A stretch of DNA of 18,036 nucleotides from an uncultured Burkholderiaceae bacterium (GCA_938022295.1 CALIDR010000349.1:1-18036); one strand, 5' to 3'; counted from the first letter of the stretch, positions 1 through 7,145 are shown. The notes: generated from the letters alone by a model not told the origin. Translations and numbers: made by a program.

Positions 1-1008
1 CAGCAGCAGCGGCAGCGCCGGCAGCAGATAGCGGCCGAACGTCAGCGGGTTGAACACCCACGCCGGGCGCACGACGAGCACGGCGGCGAGCGTCAGCGCG
101 AGGCCCAGCACGGCCCAGCGCACGACCGGCCCCGAGCGCCACACCGTCGGCCAGCCGACGGCCGCCAGCGCCAGGCACGCGATCACCAGCCACGGCGACG
201 ACGTGCCGAGCCAGACGTGCCACACACCCACCAGCGTCGACCCCCGCGGCAGGTCCCGCCCCGCCTTGGCGGCGAGCGCGCCGGCGTCGTGCAGCAGCGG
301 CGGCAGCAGCGCCGCCGCGATCGCGGTGCCGACGACGGCCGCGATGCCGAACGCGACGCGCAGCGACAGGCCGCGGCCGCGCGCGCTCTGGACGGTGAGG
401 GCGACGAGCGGCGCGGCGACGAACGGCGCCACCACCGCGTGCAGCCACGCCGCGAGCGCCGCGAGGAGCGCACAGACGGCGACCAGCCCCCAGCGCACCC
501 GCGGCCCGGCGACGGCACGCGCGAGCACCGCCACAGCGCCGACGGTCAGCACGAGCGTCAGCGCGTACGGGCGCGCCATCCGGCTGTAGCCCACGAGCAG
601 CGGCGAGATCGCGAGCAGCAGCGCGAACACGGCGAACACGCGCCGGTCGGCGTGGCCGGCGAGCGCCAGCGGCAGCAGCAGCAGCGCAGCCAGGCCGGCG
701 GCGAGCGACGGCGCGCGCATGCCGGCTTCCGAAAGGCCGACCGTCTGCATGAGCAGCCAGCTCCACGCGGTCAGCGCGATGCTGTGGTCGTCGCGCCCGT
801 GCGAGAGCAGGAACTGCGCCGGCGTCGCGCGCACGAGCTGGTGCACGGTGTGCCACTCGTCGTCGAGCAGCAGCTGGGCGCCGAACTGGTCCAGCCGCAG
901 CCACGCGCCCAGGGCGAGCGCAAACGCCAGCACCGCCAGCGCGGACGGCGACCAGCGGCCGGGCAATGGCGCGCCGCGCGGGCGCGGGACGGCGAGGGAA
1001 TCGGGCAA
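1..1008 (-). CDS. Integral membrane glycosyltransferase-like protein (ArnT/GT39-like), C-terminus cut by window edge
   Basis: An open minus-strand frame runs off the left edge and gives at least 336 residues, almost all hydrophobic, with roughly eight or nine membrane segments. Near the N-terminus one membrane segment is followed by an acidic loop containing DDEW (about residues 49-52) and then WSWLLMQTVG. This arrangement matches GT-C-fold transferases of the ArnT/dolichyl-phosphate-mannose mannosyltransferase type, where acidic residues in the first periplasmic loop are catalytic. The likely role is transfer of a sugar from a lipid-linked donor at the periplasmic face; donor and acceptor cannot be told. 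No ATG or GTG occurs in frame ahead of the first membrane segment. The 1008 start is a TTG and is uncertain; a second in-frame TTG lies at 966. It follows the alcohol dehydrogenase gene after a strong hairpin. Family assignment is moderate. Confidence 0.6.
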   Translation of the reverse strand, partial: MPDSLAVPRPRGAPLPGRWSPSALAVLAFALALGAWLRLDQFGAQLLLDDEWHTVHQLVRATPAQFLLSHGRDDHSIALTAWSWLLMQTVGLSEAGMRAPSLAAGLAALLLLPLALAGHADRRVFAVFALLLAISPLLVGYSRMARPYALTLVLTVGAVAVLARAVAGPRVRWGLVAVCALLAALAAWLHAVVAPFVAAPLVALTVQSARGRGLSLRVAFGIAAVVGTAIAAALLPPLLHDAGALAAKAGRDLPRGSTLVGVWHVWLGTSSPWLVIACLALAAVGWPTVWRSGPVVRWAVLGLALTLAAVLVVRPAWVFNPLTFGRYLLPALPLLL

Positions 1009-1015
1009 GGTGGCA

Positions 1016-1040
1016 GGGCGGACCCCATGCGGGTCCGCCC
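1016..1040 (-). terminator. Strong GC hairpin between alcohol dehydrogenase and membrane protein genes
   Basis: A perfect 10-bp inverted repeat (GGGCGGACCC and GGGTCCGCCC) encloses a 5-nt loop, 35 nt past the alcohol dehydrogenase stop. There is no T-tract on either strand, so it is not a classical intrinsic terminator. It may stabilise the 3' end of the upstream mRNA, act with Rho, or sit in the leader of the membrane-protein gene, whose possible TTG start lies just downstream. Confidence 0.45.
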
Positions 1041-1075
1041 GCGCGCAGTCTAGGCGTCGGCCGGCAGCGCCGCCG

Positions 1076-2074
1076 TCAGGGCGGCAGCAGCACCGCGGCG
1101 CCGGCGAAGCGCCCGGCGCGCAGGTCGTCGAGCGCCCGGTTGGCGTCGGCCAGCGCGTAGGGCACCGTGTGCACCTGCAGCGCGATCTCCCCGGCCAGGC
1201 GCAGGAAGGCCTCGCCGTCGGCACGCGTCAGGTTGGCCACCGACACGAGGCGGCGCTCGCCCCACAGGATCGAGTACGGGAACGACGGGATGTCGCTCAT
1301 GTGGATGCCCGCGCAGACGACGGTGCCGCCGGCGCGCACCGCGCGCAGGGCGGTGGGCACCAGCGCGCCGACGGGAGCGAAGATCAGCGCCGCGTCGAGC
1401 AGCGTCGGCAGCGCGTCGTCCGAGCCCCCGGCCCACACCGCGCCGAGCCGCCGCGCGAGCTGCTGCGCCGCCTCGTCGCCGGGGCGCGTGAAGGCGTAGA
1501 CCTCGCGCTCCTGCGCCACCGCGACCTGCGCGATCAGGTGCGCGGCGGCGCCGAAGCCGTAGATGCCCAGCCGCGGCGCGTCGCCGGCCATCGCGTAGGC
1601 ACGGTAGCCGATCAGGCCCGCGCACAGCAGCGGCGCGGCCTCGTCGTCGCGGTAGCGCGGCGGCAGCTTGAACACGTAACGCGCGTCGGCCACCACCTGG
1701 CCGGCGTAGCCGCCGTCGATCTGCCAGCCGGTGAAGCGCGCGTGAGGGCACAGGTTCTCGCGCCCGGCGCGGCACTGCTCGCAGGTGCCGCAGGTCCAGC
1801 CGAGCCACGGCACGCCGACCCGGTCGCCGATCGCGAAGCCCTCGACGCCGGCACCGAGCTCGGCCACCCGGCCGACGATCTCGTGGCCCGGCACGACCGG
1901 GCGGCCCGGGTGGGCGAGGTCGCCGTCGACGAGGTGCAGGTCGGTGCGGCACACGCCGCAGGCGTGCACGCGCAGCCGCAGCTGCCCCGGCCCCGGCCGC
2001 GGCAGCCCCTCGCGCCAGACCTGTTGCAACGGCCGCCCCGGCGCGTCGCAGGTCAGCGCGAGCCAGCGGTCCAC
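1076..2074 (-). CDS. Zinc-dependent alcohol dehydrogenase (MDR superfamily)
   Basis: This encodes a 332-residue NAD(P)-dependent medium-chain dehydrogenase that would interconvert alcohols and aldehydes in the cytoplasm. Catalytic zinc ligands are visible as C39, H64 (in PGHE) and C151. The structural zinc site is the four-cysteine set C95, C98, C101 and C109. The Rossmann glycine motif (GIYGFGAAAH) starts near residue 170. CGVCRTDLH followed by VDGDL is typical of the AdhA-like bacterial subfamily. The frame stays open further upstream, but into the stress-protein gene. The GTG at 2074, 8 nt after that gene's stop, gives a normal N-terminus and is my chosen start. The two genes look like one transcription unit, which suggests a role under stress or oxygen limitation (inference). 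Substrate unknown. Confidence 0.88.
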   Translation of the reverse strand: MDRWLALTCDAPGRPLQQVWREGLPRPGPGQLRLRVHACGVCRTDLHLVDGDLAHPGRPVVPGHEIVGRVAELGAGVEGFAIGDRVGVPWLGWTCGTCEQCRAGRENLCPHARFTGWQIDGGYAGQVVADARYVFKLPPRYRDDEAAPLLCAGLIGYRAYAMAGDAPRLGIYGFGAAAHLIAQVAVAQEREVYAFTRPGDEAAQQLARRLGAVWAGGSDDALPTLLDAALIFAPVGALVPTALRAVRAGGTVVCAGIHMSDIPSFPYSILWGERRLVSVANLTRADGEAFLRLAGEIALQVHTVPYALADANRALDDLRAGRFAGAAVLLPP

Positions 2075-2082
2075 GGCGGCAC

Positions 2083-2526
2083 TCAGTGCAGCACCAGCAG
2101 CGGCAGCTTGCAGCGTGCCAGCACCGCCTTGGTGTGCGAACCGAACAGGAACTCGCCGAACGCGCCGCGACCGTGGGTGACCATCAGGATCAGGTCGCAA
2201 CCCTTGGCCTCGGCGGCGTCGACGATCGCCTGGTCCACCCGCGGCGCCTGCTCGAAGTGGCCCTCGAAGGCGACGCCGGCGGCCTTCGCCCGCTGCTCGA
2301 AGCGCGAGAGCACTTCGCGCGCATGCGCCTCGACCCGGCGCTCGTGCTGCGCCGTCTCGTGCGCGACGACCGACGGCGGCCGGCCCACTGCGGGCAGCTG
2401 GCCGGTGGGCTCGGCGACGAAGCCGACGACGGTCGCGCCCAGCGGCTTGGCCAGCGCGAGGCTGGCTTCGGCGGCGCGCTCGGACAAGTCGCTGCCGTCC
2501 ACCGGCACCAGGATGCGTTTGAACAT
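2083..2526 (-). CDS. Universal stress protein (UspA family)
   Basis: The product is 147 residues, the usual size for a single Usp domain. It begins MFKRILVPVDGSDLSE, the classic first strand and loop of the fold, and ends in LPLLVLH. Near residue 117 the run THGRGAFGEFLFGS fits the G-2x-G-9x-G-S/T pattern of ATP-binding family members. These cytoplasmic proteins help cells survive starvation, oxidative stress or hypoxia by mechanisms that are mostly unresolved. An open frame extends 27 codons further upstream but has no family-like sequence, so ATG 2526 is preferred. It is the first gene of a pair with the alcohol dehydrogenase and is divergent from the DUF3606-type gene across about 209 nt. 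Confidence 0.92.
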   Translation of the reverse strand: MFKRILVPVDGSDLSERAAEASLALAKPLGATVVGFVAEPTGQLPAVGRPPSVVAHETAQHERRVEAHAREVLSRFEQRAKAAGVAFEGHFEQAPRVDQAIVDAAEAKGCDLILMVTHGRGAFGEFLFGSHTKAVLARCKLPLLVLH

Positions 2527-2735
2527 GGCGTCCACCCCAGCCGGCACCGCTGCCGGCCCGAGCGCGACTCTACGCATTCGCCGCCGCCCGCGGTTGCGTT
2601 GCCGCAAGCCGGCGCGCCGGCGCCGTGGCGATGCACTCGGGTTTGACGAGGCTCAAGGTCGTGCGCCATGCGGTACGCTCAACATGCGTGCCGGCCGGCA
2701 CCGGCGGCGCGTGCAACTTCGTGCGAACGCGATTC

Positions 2736-2918
2736 ATGGAAGACACCCCGGACGACTTCAAGCCCATCGACCCGGGCCGCATCAACGCGATGGACCCGGT
2801 CGAGCTGAGCTACTGGTGCCGCCAGCTCGGCTGCAGCGAAAGCGCGCTGCGTGCCGCCGTGGCCGCCGTCGGCGAGCACGTCGCCGAGGTCCGCGAGCGC
2901 CTCGCGACGGCGCCCTGA
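2736..2918 (+). CDS. DUF3606-type small protein
   Basis: This 60-residue acidic, soluble protein resembles DUF3606 proteins. Those have an N-terminal D-x-I-D segment followed by VxYWxxxxGxxxxxLxxAVxxVG; here I see IDPGRINAMDP, ELSYWCRQLGCSESALRAAV and VGEHVAEVRERL. Family function is unknown. The pattern suggests a small helical, possibly helix-turn-helix-like, domain. The frame is open upstream to 2625, but family homology starts at MEDTPDD, so ATG 2736 is chosen. No clear Shine-Dalgarno sequence precedes it. Its stop is 6 nt ahead of the next start, so the two are probably co-transcribed. The assignment rests on motif recall. Confidence 0.75.
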   Translation: MEDTPDDFKPIDPGRINAMDPVELSYWCRQLGCSESALRAAVAAVGEHVAEVRERLATAP

Positions 2919-2924
2919 ACCCCG

Positions 2925-3389
2925 ATGGAAGCTGCTGCACGCGCCGGCGGCCGCCGGGAGCTGCTCGACGCAGGCGCCGTCGCGGGGTGGATGCTCGCCG
3001 CCCTCGGGGCGCTGGCCACGGGCTGCACCGGCGGCGGGCTGCCGGGCCCCTTCGACGGCCCCGATACCGTCGTGCTGCGGCGCATGCCCGCGGCGCCGCA
3101 GGCGGTGGCCGACTGCCTGCGCACGCAGACCGCGCGCGTGGCCTACCCGCAGGACGTGGCGCCCTACGCGACGGCCGTCGTCACGGTGCCCGAGGGCCTC
3201 GTCGTCGAGCAGTGGTTCTCGCTCGGCGTCGACGCGCAGTGGGTGACGCGCTACCGGCTGCGCCCGGTCGCCGGCGGCCGCACCGACGTGCGGGTGACGA
3301 TGGACCTGGCGCTTCCGGTCGCCCACGGCTACGCGCGCGCCGCGGCCGAGCTCGTCGACTGGTGCGCCACCGCGGCCGGCCCGGGCTGA
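2925..3389 (+). CDS. Hypothetical exported protein with Tat/lipoprotein-like signal
   Basis: The predicted product is 154 residues. The N-terminus has a twin-arginine stretch (GGRRELLDAG, about residues 8-17), then a hydrophobic run ending in ALATGC at about residue 34. This resembles a Tat signal with a weak lipobox; the residue at -3 to the cysteine is Ala rather than the usual Leu. The mature part shows alternating polar and hydrophobic strands (AVVTVPEGLVVEQWFSLG, WVTRYRLRPV, TDVRVTMDLAL), suggesting a small beta-rich domain. I do not recognise the family. An internal ATG at 2991 would give a signal without a basic N-region, so 2925 is preferred. It starts 6 nt after the DUF3606-type gene. 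Export is inferred. Confidence 0.6.
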   Translation: MEAAARAGGRRELLDAGAVAGWMLAALGALATGCTGGGLPGPFDGPDTVVLRRMPAAPQAVADCLRTQTARVAYPQDVAPYATAVVTVPEGLVVEQWFSLGVDAQWVTRYRLRPVAGGRTDVRVTMDLALPVAHGYARAAAELVDWCATAAGPG

Positions 3390-3447
3390 CGGCGCTCTGG
3401 CACTGGCGTTGCAAACGGCAGGCCATCTCCGCCCGCCGCCAACGCCG

Positions 3448-3963
3448 ATGCGCATCCTCGTCGTCTACTGCCACCCCGCGGAAACCAGCTTCCACGCCGA
3501 ACTGCACGCCGAGATCGTGCGCAACCTGCGCGCGGCCGGCCACCAGGTCGACGACGGCGACCTCTACGCCGAAGGTTTCGACCCCGTGCTGTCGCGCGCG
3601 GAACGGCTGCGCTACCACGACGTGCCGGCCAACCGCGCGCCGGTGCAGGGCTACGTCGACCGGCTGCTGCGGGCCGAGGCGATCGTGTTCTGCTTCCCGA
3701 GCCGGTGCTTCGGGCTGCCGGCGATGCTCAAGGGCTTCTTCGACCGCCTGTTCATGCCGGGCGTGGCGTTCGACATCACCGATCCGGCGCACCTCAAGCC
3801 GGCGCTGACGCACATCCGGCGCATCGCCGCCGTCGTCACCTACGGCCGCCCGCGCTGGGTCGCCTGGTACATGGGCGACCCGCCGCGCGAGATCGTCACC
3901 CGCTACCTGAAGCGCCTGACGGCCCGCGCACCCGCGTCGACTGCCACGCGCGATACCACATGA
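3448..3963 (+). CDS. NAD(P)H-dependent oxidoreductase (flavodoxin-2 family), frameshifted near the C-terminus
   Basis: The protein starts MRILVVYCHP, the FMN/FAD phosphate-binding strand and loop of the NQO/KefF-like flavodoxin-2 family. It continues with FCFPSRCFGLPAMLKGFFDR (about residues 81-100), the family signature around the flavin ring. Such enzymes perform two-electron reduction of quinones or similar acceptors in the cytoplasm. The open frame gives 171 residues, ending in an unrelated-looking ASTATRDTT tail. The family-like ending (RVDCHARYHMNVATRAQLDAF) lies in another frame and runs to 4034. The junction is near 3919-3924, where adding one G would restore a 195-residue protein. 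Either the sequence lost a base or this is a real C-terminal frameshift. ATG 3448 is chosen over an in-frame ATG at 3409 because the fold begins here. Confidence 0.8.
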   Translation: MRILVVYCHPAETSFHAELHAEIVRNLRAAGHQVDDGDLYAEGFDPVLSRAERLRYHDVPANRAPVQGYVDRLLRAEAIVFCFPSRCFGLPAMLKGFFDRLFMPGVAFDITDPAHLKPALTHIRRIAAVVTYGRPRWVAWYMGDPPREIVTRYLKRLTARAPASTATRDTT

Positions 3964-4034
3964 ACGTCGCCACCCGCGCCCAGCTCGACGCCTTCCGCCA
4001 GCGCGTCGGCCAGGCGATGGCGCGCTTCGGCTGA
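3921..4034 (+). pseudogene. Displaced C-terminal segment of the NAD(P)H oxidoreductase
   Basis: This stretch, read one base back from the upstream frame, encodes LTGPRTRVDCHARYHMN and continues to RVGQAMARFG before TGA at 4034. YHMN(V)AT and a helical end ending in AMxxF are what I expect at the C-terminus of this oxidoreductase family. It has no start of its own. It is not a separate gene but the rest of the gene that begins at 3448. Confidence 0.7.
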
Positions 4035-4070
4035 GAGCCTGTGAACACGGCCCGGCGGCGGGCGAGCGGG

Positions 4071-4076
4071 CACAAT
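4071..4076 (+). promoter_or_regulatory. Candidate -10 element for tRNA-Arg
   Basis: CACAAT lies 13 nt before the mature tRNA 5' end, as expected for a transcript with a short 5' leader trimmed by RNase P. No good -35 hexamer is visible at 16-18 nt spacing, so this is tentative. Confidence 0.35.
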
Positions 4077-4089
4077 CCCGCGCGCTCCT

Positions 4090-4164
4090 CTCCCCGTAGT
4101 TCAATGGATAGAACGGCCGCCTCCTAAGCGGCAAATACAGGTTCGATTCCTGTCGGGGGGACCA
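4090..4164 (+). tRNA. tRNA-Arg (anticodon CCU), CCA encoded
   Basis: A complete cloverleaf can be drawn. The acceptor arms CTCCCCG (4090-4096) and CGGGGGG (4154-4160) pair over 7 bp with one G-U, followed by discriminator A and an encoded CCA. The anticodon stem is GCCGC/GCGGC around the loop CTCCTAA, so the anticodon is CCT and the codon read is AGG. The T-arm is ACAGG-TTCGATT-CCTGT. The D-region TAGTTCAATGGATAGAAC is standard. AGG is likely rare in this GC-rich genome. tRNA genes are common integration sites, but no integrase or repeated 3' fragment is seen nearby. Confidence 0.96.
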
Positions 4165-4184
4165 CGCCGGCCGGCTGGCGGCCG

Positions 4185-5807
4185 TCAGCGCTCGCGCATC
4201 GCCCGCGACAGCAGCACCACCGGGATCAGCCCGACGGCCACGATCGCCAGCGACGGCAGCGCCGCCTCGCCGAGCCGCTCGTCGCGCGCGAGGTTGTAGG
4301 CCACGACGGCCAGCGTGTCGGCGCCGAACGGGCGCAGCACCAGCGTGGCGGGCAGCTCCTTCATCACGTCGACGAACACGAGCAGCGTCGCCGCGACGAC
4401 CGAGCGGCGCAGCAGCGGCAGGTGCAGGCGCCCGAACAGCGCCCAGCGGCCGGTGCCGAGCATGCGCGCGCTGTCGTCGACCGACGCCGGCACCCGCGTG
4501 TAGCCGGCCTCGATCGACTGCAGCGCCACCGCCGAGAAACGCACCAGATAGGCGTAGACGAGGCCGAACAGCGTGCCGGTGACGAGCACCGGCAGCTGCG
4601 CCTGCGGCCATCGCGCCTGCACCCAGCCCAGCGGCAGCAGGATGCCCACCGCGATCACCGCCCCCGGCACCGCGTAGCCGAGCGAGACGACGCGCGCCGC
4701 CGCGGCGAGCGCCACCGCCGCCGCCCCCTCGCCGGGGCGCCGCGTGCGCAGTGCGAAGCCGAGCAGCACGGCCAGCGTCGCCGCCAGCGCCGCCGCCAGC
4801 GCGGCCAGGCGGAAGCTCGTCCACGCCCACTGCGCGAAGCGCTGCAGCGGCAGCCCCGGCTCGGCGTGCAGCGCCTCCTGCCACAGCATGTGGCCGAGCA
4901 CCGCCACCGGCAACGCGAAGCCCAGCAGCACCGGCACCGCGCACAGCGCGACGGCGGCCGCCGCGGCACGGCCGCGCAGCCGCACCGGCCGCGCCTCGCC
5001 GGCCAGCGCCGCGCCGGGGCGGCTGGTCACGAAGCGCAGCCGGCTCTGCGCACGGCGCTCGAGCCACAGCACGACGGCGACGACGGCCAGCAGCACCGAG
5101 GCGAGCTGCGCCGCCGCGACGCGGTCGTTCATCACCAGCCAGGCCTTGTAGATGCCGGTGGAGAACGTCGTCAGGCCGAAATAGGCGCCCACGCCGTAGT
5201 CGGCCAGCGTCTCCATCAGCGCCAGCGCGACGCCGGCGGCGATCGCCGGGCGCGCCAGCGGCAGCGCGACCTCGACGATGCGCCGCCGCAGCCCGGCGCC
5301 GAGCAGGCTCGCCGCTTCCATCATCTGCACGCCGCGTTCGCCGAGCGCGGCGCGGGTGAGCAGGTAGACGTAGGGGTACAGGCACAGCACGAACAGCACG
5401 ATCGCCGCCGGCAGGCTGCGCACGTCGGGCCACAGCGCCCCGCGCGCGCCGGTGAGGGCGCGCAGCCACGTCTGCAGCGGGCCGCCGAACTGCAGGAAGT
5501 CGGTGTAGGCGTAGGCGAGCACGTAGGCCGGCATCGCCAGCGGCAGCAGCAGCGCCCACTCGAGGACGCGCCGTCCGGGGAAATCGAACAGCGTGACCGC
5601 CGCGGCGGTGGCGCCGCCCACCAGCGCGACGCCTGCGCCCACGCCGAGCGCCAGCACCAGCGTCTGCGCGGTGTAGGCCGGCAGCACGGTCTCGAACTGG
5701 TGCGCGAGGACGTCGAGCGCGGCGGCGTCGAGCGCGAGCCACGAGCCGAGCACGCCGAGCACCGGCAGCGCGAGCAGCGCGCAGCCCGCCGTCAGCGCCC
5801 AGCGCAT
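4185..5807 (-). CDS. fbpB: Iron(III) ABC transporter permease, fused two-half type (FbpB/SfuB-like)
   Basis: The protein is 540 residues with about twelve membrane segments, two permease halves fused in one chain as in FbpB/HitB/SfuB. Each half has an EAA coupling loop: EAASLLGAGLRRRIVEVALP (about residues 164-183) and DDSARMLGTGRWALFGRLHLP (about 444-464). ETLADYG (about 199-205) and MKELPATLVLRPFG (about 482-495) are typical of ferric-iron permeases of this group. It would form the inner-membrane channel moving ferric iron from a periplasmic binding protein to the cytoplasm. Its ATPase partner is divergent at 5900 rather than downstream, and no binding-protein gene is present in the window. 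The shared intergenic region carries a Fur-box-like palindrome. Thiamine or phosphonate permeases of similar design are the main alternative. Confidence 0.88.
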   Translation of the reverse strand: MRWALTAGCALLALPVLGVLGSWLALDAAALDVLAHQFETVLPAYTAQTLVLALGVGAGVALVGGATAAAVTLFDFPGRRVLEWALLLPLAMPAYVLAYAYTDFLQFGGPLQTWLRALTGARGALWPDVRSLPAAIVLFVLCLYPYVYLLTRAALGERGVQMMEAASLLGAGLRRRIVEVALPLARPAIAAGVALALMETLADYGVGAYFGLTTFSTGIYKAWLVMNDRVAAAQLASVLLAVVAVVLWLERRAQSRLRFVTSRPGAALAGEARPVRLRGRAAAAAVALCAVPVLLGFALPVAVLGHMLWQEALHAEPGLPLQRFAQWAWTSFRLAALAAALAATLAVLLGFALRTRRPGEGAAAVALAAAARVVSLGYAVPGAVIAVGILLPLGWVQARWPQAQLPVLVTGTLFGLVYAYLVRFSAVALQSIEAGYTRVPASVDDSARMLGTGRWALFGRLHLPLLRRSVVAATLLVFVDVMKELPATLVLRPFGADTLAVVAYNLARDERLGEAALPSLAIVAVGLIPVVLLSRAMRER

Positions 5808-5860
5808 CGCATCGGGGCGCCGTCGTCCGCGCCGCGGGGTGGGTTCACGCCGTCGGTCTG

Positions 5861-5879
5861 AATAAGAACGATCCTCATT
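5861..5879. promoter_or_regulatory. Candidate Fur box between divergent iron transporter genes
   Basis: The 19-bp sequence AATAAGAACGATCCTCATT resembles the Fur consensus form AATGAGAATnATTCTCATT. Its two halves match as an imperfect palindrome, 12 of 19 positions being self-complementary. It sits 20 nt before the ATPase start and 53 nt before the permease start, so an iron-loaded Fur dimer here could repress both genes. Regulation is inferred from position and sequence. Confidence 0.6.
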
Positions 5880-5887
5880 TCGCAGGC

Positions 5888-5893
5888 TATGAT
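5888..5893 (+). promoter_or_regulatory. Candidate -10 element for the iron transporter ATPase
   Basis: TATGAT ends 6 nt before the ATG at 5900, so transcription would begin at or next to the start codon and give a leaderless mRNA. The -35 region would overlap the Fur-box candidate, consistent with repression by occlusion. No TTGACA-like hexamer is obvious. Confidence 0.45.
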
Positions 5894-5899
5894 AGGCGC

Positions 5900-6979
5900 A
5901 TGTTCCTCGAACTCCTGCAAGTGGGCGTGCGCTATGGCCGCGCGCGCCCCGCCGTCGAGGGGGTGTCGCTCGGCCTGGCCGCCGGTCAGATCGGCGTGCT
6001 GATCGGCCCGTCGGGCTGCGGCAAGACGTCGCTGCTGCGCGCCGTCGCCGGGCTCGAGCGGGTGGCCGGCGGCCGCATCCGCATCGCCGGCGAGGTCGTC
6101 GCCGACGCGGCGAGCGGCGTGCACGTGCCCGCCGAGGCGCGGCGCATCGGCATGGTGTTCCAGGACTACGCGCTGTTTCCCCACCTCAGCGTGGCCGACA
6201 ACGTCGCCTTCGGCCTGCGCCACCTGCCGCGCGCCGCGCGCGGGCGGCGCGTGGAGGAGATGCTCGAGCTCGTCGGCCTCGGGCACGCGGCGCGGCGGGC
6301 GCCGCACCAGCTCTCGGGCGGCCAGCAGCAGCGCATCGCGCTGGCGCGCGCGCTCGCGCCGCAGCCGCGGCTGCTGCTGCTCGACGAACCGTTCTCGAGC
6401 CTGGACGTCGACCTGCGGGAACGCTTGGCGCACGACGTCCGGGGCATCCTGAAGCACACCGGCACGACGGCGCTGTTCGTCACCCACGACCAGCTCGAGG
6501 CGTTCGCCGTCGGCGACGTGATCGGGGTCATGCACCGCGGCCGCCTGGAGCAGTGGGACGACGCCTACGCGCTGTACCACCGCCCGGCGACGCGCTTCGT
6601 CGCCGACTTCATCGGCCACGGCGTGTTCGCGCCGGCGCGCATCGTCGAGTGCGAGCACGGCCACTGCGTGATGACGCCGCTCGGCGAGCTGCACGACATG
6701 GCCGAGTGCCCGCTGCCCGACGCCTTCCCCGGCGGCGAGTGCGACGTGCTGCTGCGCGCCGACGACGTCGTGCACGACGACGCCTCGCCGGTCAAGGCCT
6801 GCATCGAGCGCAAGGCGTTCCGCGGCTCGGAGTTCCTCTACACGCTGCGCCTGGCAAGCGGCGAGCGCGTGATGGCGCACGTGCCGAGCCACCACGACCA
6901 CCAGGTCGGCGAGTGGATCGGCATCCGCATCGAGGCCGACCACGTCGTCACCTTCCCGCGCAGCGCCGCCGGAGCGTGA
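5900..6979 (+). CDS. fbpC: Iron(III) ABC transporter ATP-binding protein (FbpC-like)
   Basis: This 359-residue ATPase has all nucleotide-binding motifs: Walker A GPSGCGKT (36-43), Q-loop Q88 in MVFQDYALFPH, signature LSGGQQQR (138-145), Walker B LLLLDEP (158-164) and switch histidine H196. A C-terminal regulatory region of about 120 residues follows, as in the FbpC/PotA/CysA group (TOBE-like, residues ~240-350). It would power ferric iron import with the divergently encoded permease. An ATG preceded by only a weak AGG matches the family N-terminus. The neighbouring Fur-box candidate and permease type favour iron as substrate; spermidine or sulfate ATPases look similar in isolation. The C-terminal part is His/Asp-rich (for example VPSHHDHQVGEW). 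Confidence 0.9.
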   Translation: MFLELLQVGVRYGRARPAVEGVSLGLAAGQIGVLIGPSGCGKTSLLRAVAGLERVAGGRIRIAGEVVADAASGVHVPAEARRIGMVFQDYALFPHLSVADNVAFGLRHLPRAARGRRVEEMLELVGLGHAARRAPHQLSGGQQQRIALARALAPQPRLLLLDEPFSSLDVDLRERLAHDVRGILKHTGTTALFVTHDQLEAFAVGDVIGVMHRGRLEQWDDAYALYHRPATRFVADFIGHGVFAPARIVECEHGHCVMTPLGELHDMAECPLPDAFPGGECDVLLRADDVVHDDASPVKACIERKAFRGSEFLYTLRLASGERVMAHVPSHHDHQVGEWIGIRIEADHVVTFPRSAAGA

Positions 6980-6986
6980 CCGCCGC

Positions 6987-7010
6987 CGCCGCGCCGGATT
7001 CGGCGCGGCG
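6987..7010 (+). terminator. GC hairpin downstream of the iron transporter ATPase
   Basis: Ten base pairs (6987-6996 with 7001-7010) enclose the 4-nt loop GATT, starting 8 nt after the stop codon. There is no T-tract after it, so it is a weak candidate for an intrinsic terminator and may instead stabilise the mRNA 3' end. Confidence 0.4.
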
Positions 7011-7076
7011 CCCCAATTCGGTACGCCGCGCCGCGCAACTTTCGCGCCGCCACCCCCTCGAAAACGCGGGCAGTCT

Positions 7077-7082
7077 TATACT
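7077..7082 (+). promoter_or_regulatory. Candidate -10 element for the S41 protease gene
   Basis: TATACT lies 63 nt before the ATG in one of the few AT-containing spots of this intergenic region. The -35 region is GC-rich and does not match TTGACA. A transcript starting near 7089 would have a leader of about 57 nt with GAAGG at 7131-7135 as ribosome binding site. Confidence 0.45.
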
Positions 7083-7145
7083 GGTTCGCACCGCTGCTCG
7101 CGCGGCGCGACGTGGTCGTCTCCTCCCGCCGAAGGTCCCTGCATC

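Noticed and set aside
2643..2679. Promoter TTGACG with TACGCT ahead of the DUF3606-type gene
   Set aside because: The spacing between hexamers is 25 nt, too long for a sigma-70 promoter.
719..3808. Very long plus-strand open frame (about 1029 codons)
   Set aside because: It is antisense to, or out of frame with, the membrane protein, alcohol dehydrogenase, stress protein and small genes. Its product is Arg/Ala/Pro/Gln-rich without domains, a common artefact of high GC.
3915..3930. Programmed -1 frameshifting in the oxidoreductase gene
   Set aside because: The site lacks a slippery heptamer (X XXY YYZ) and no strong downstream structure at usual spacing is evident. A lost base is simpler.
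4090..4164. tRNA-Arg as an attachment site for an integrated element
   Set aside because: No integrase gene and no second copy of the tRNA 3' end are seen in the window; flanking genes look like ordinary chromosome.
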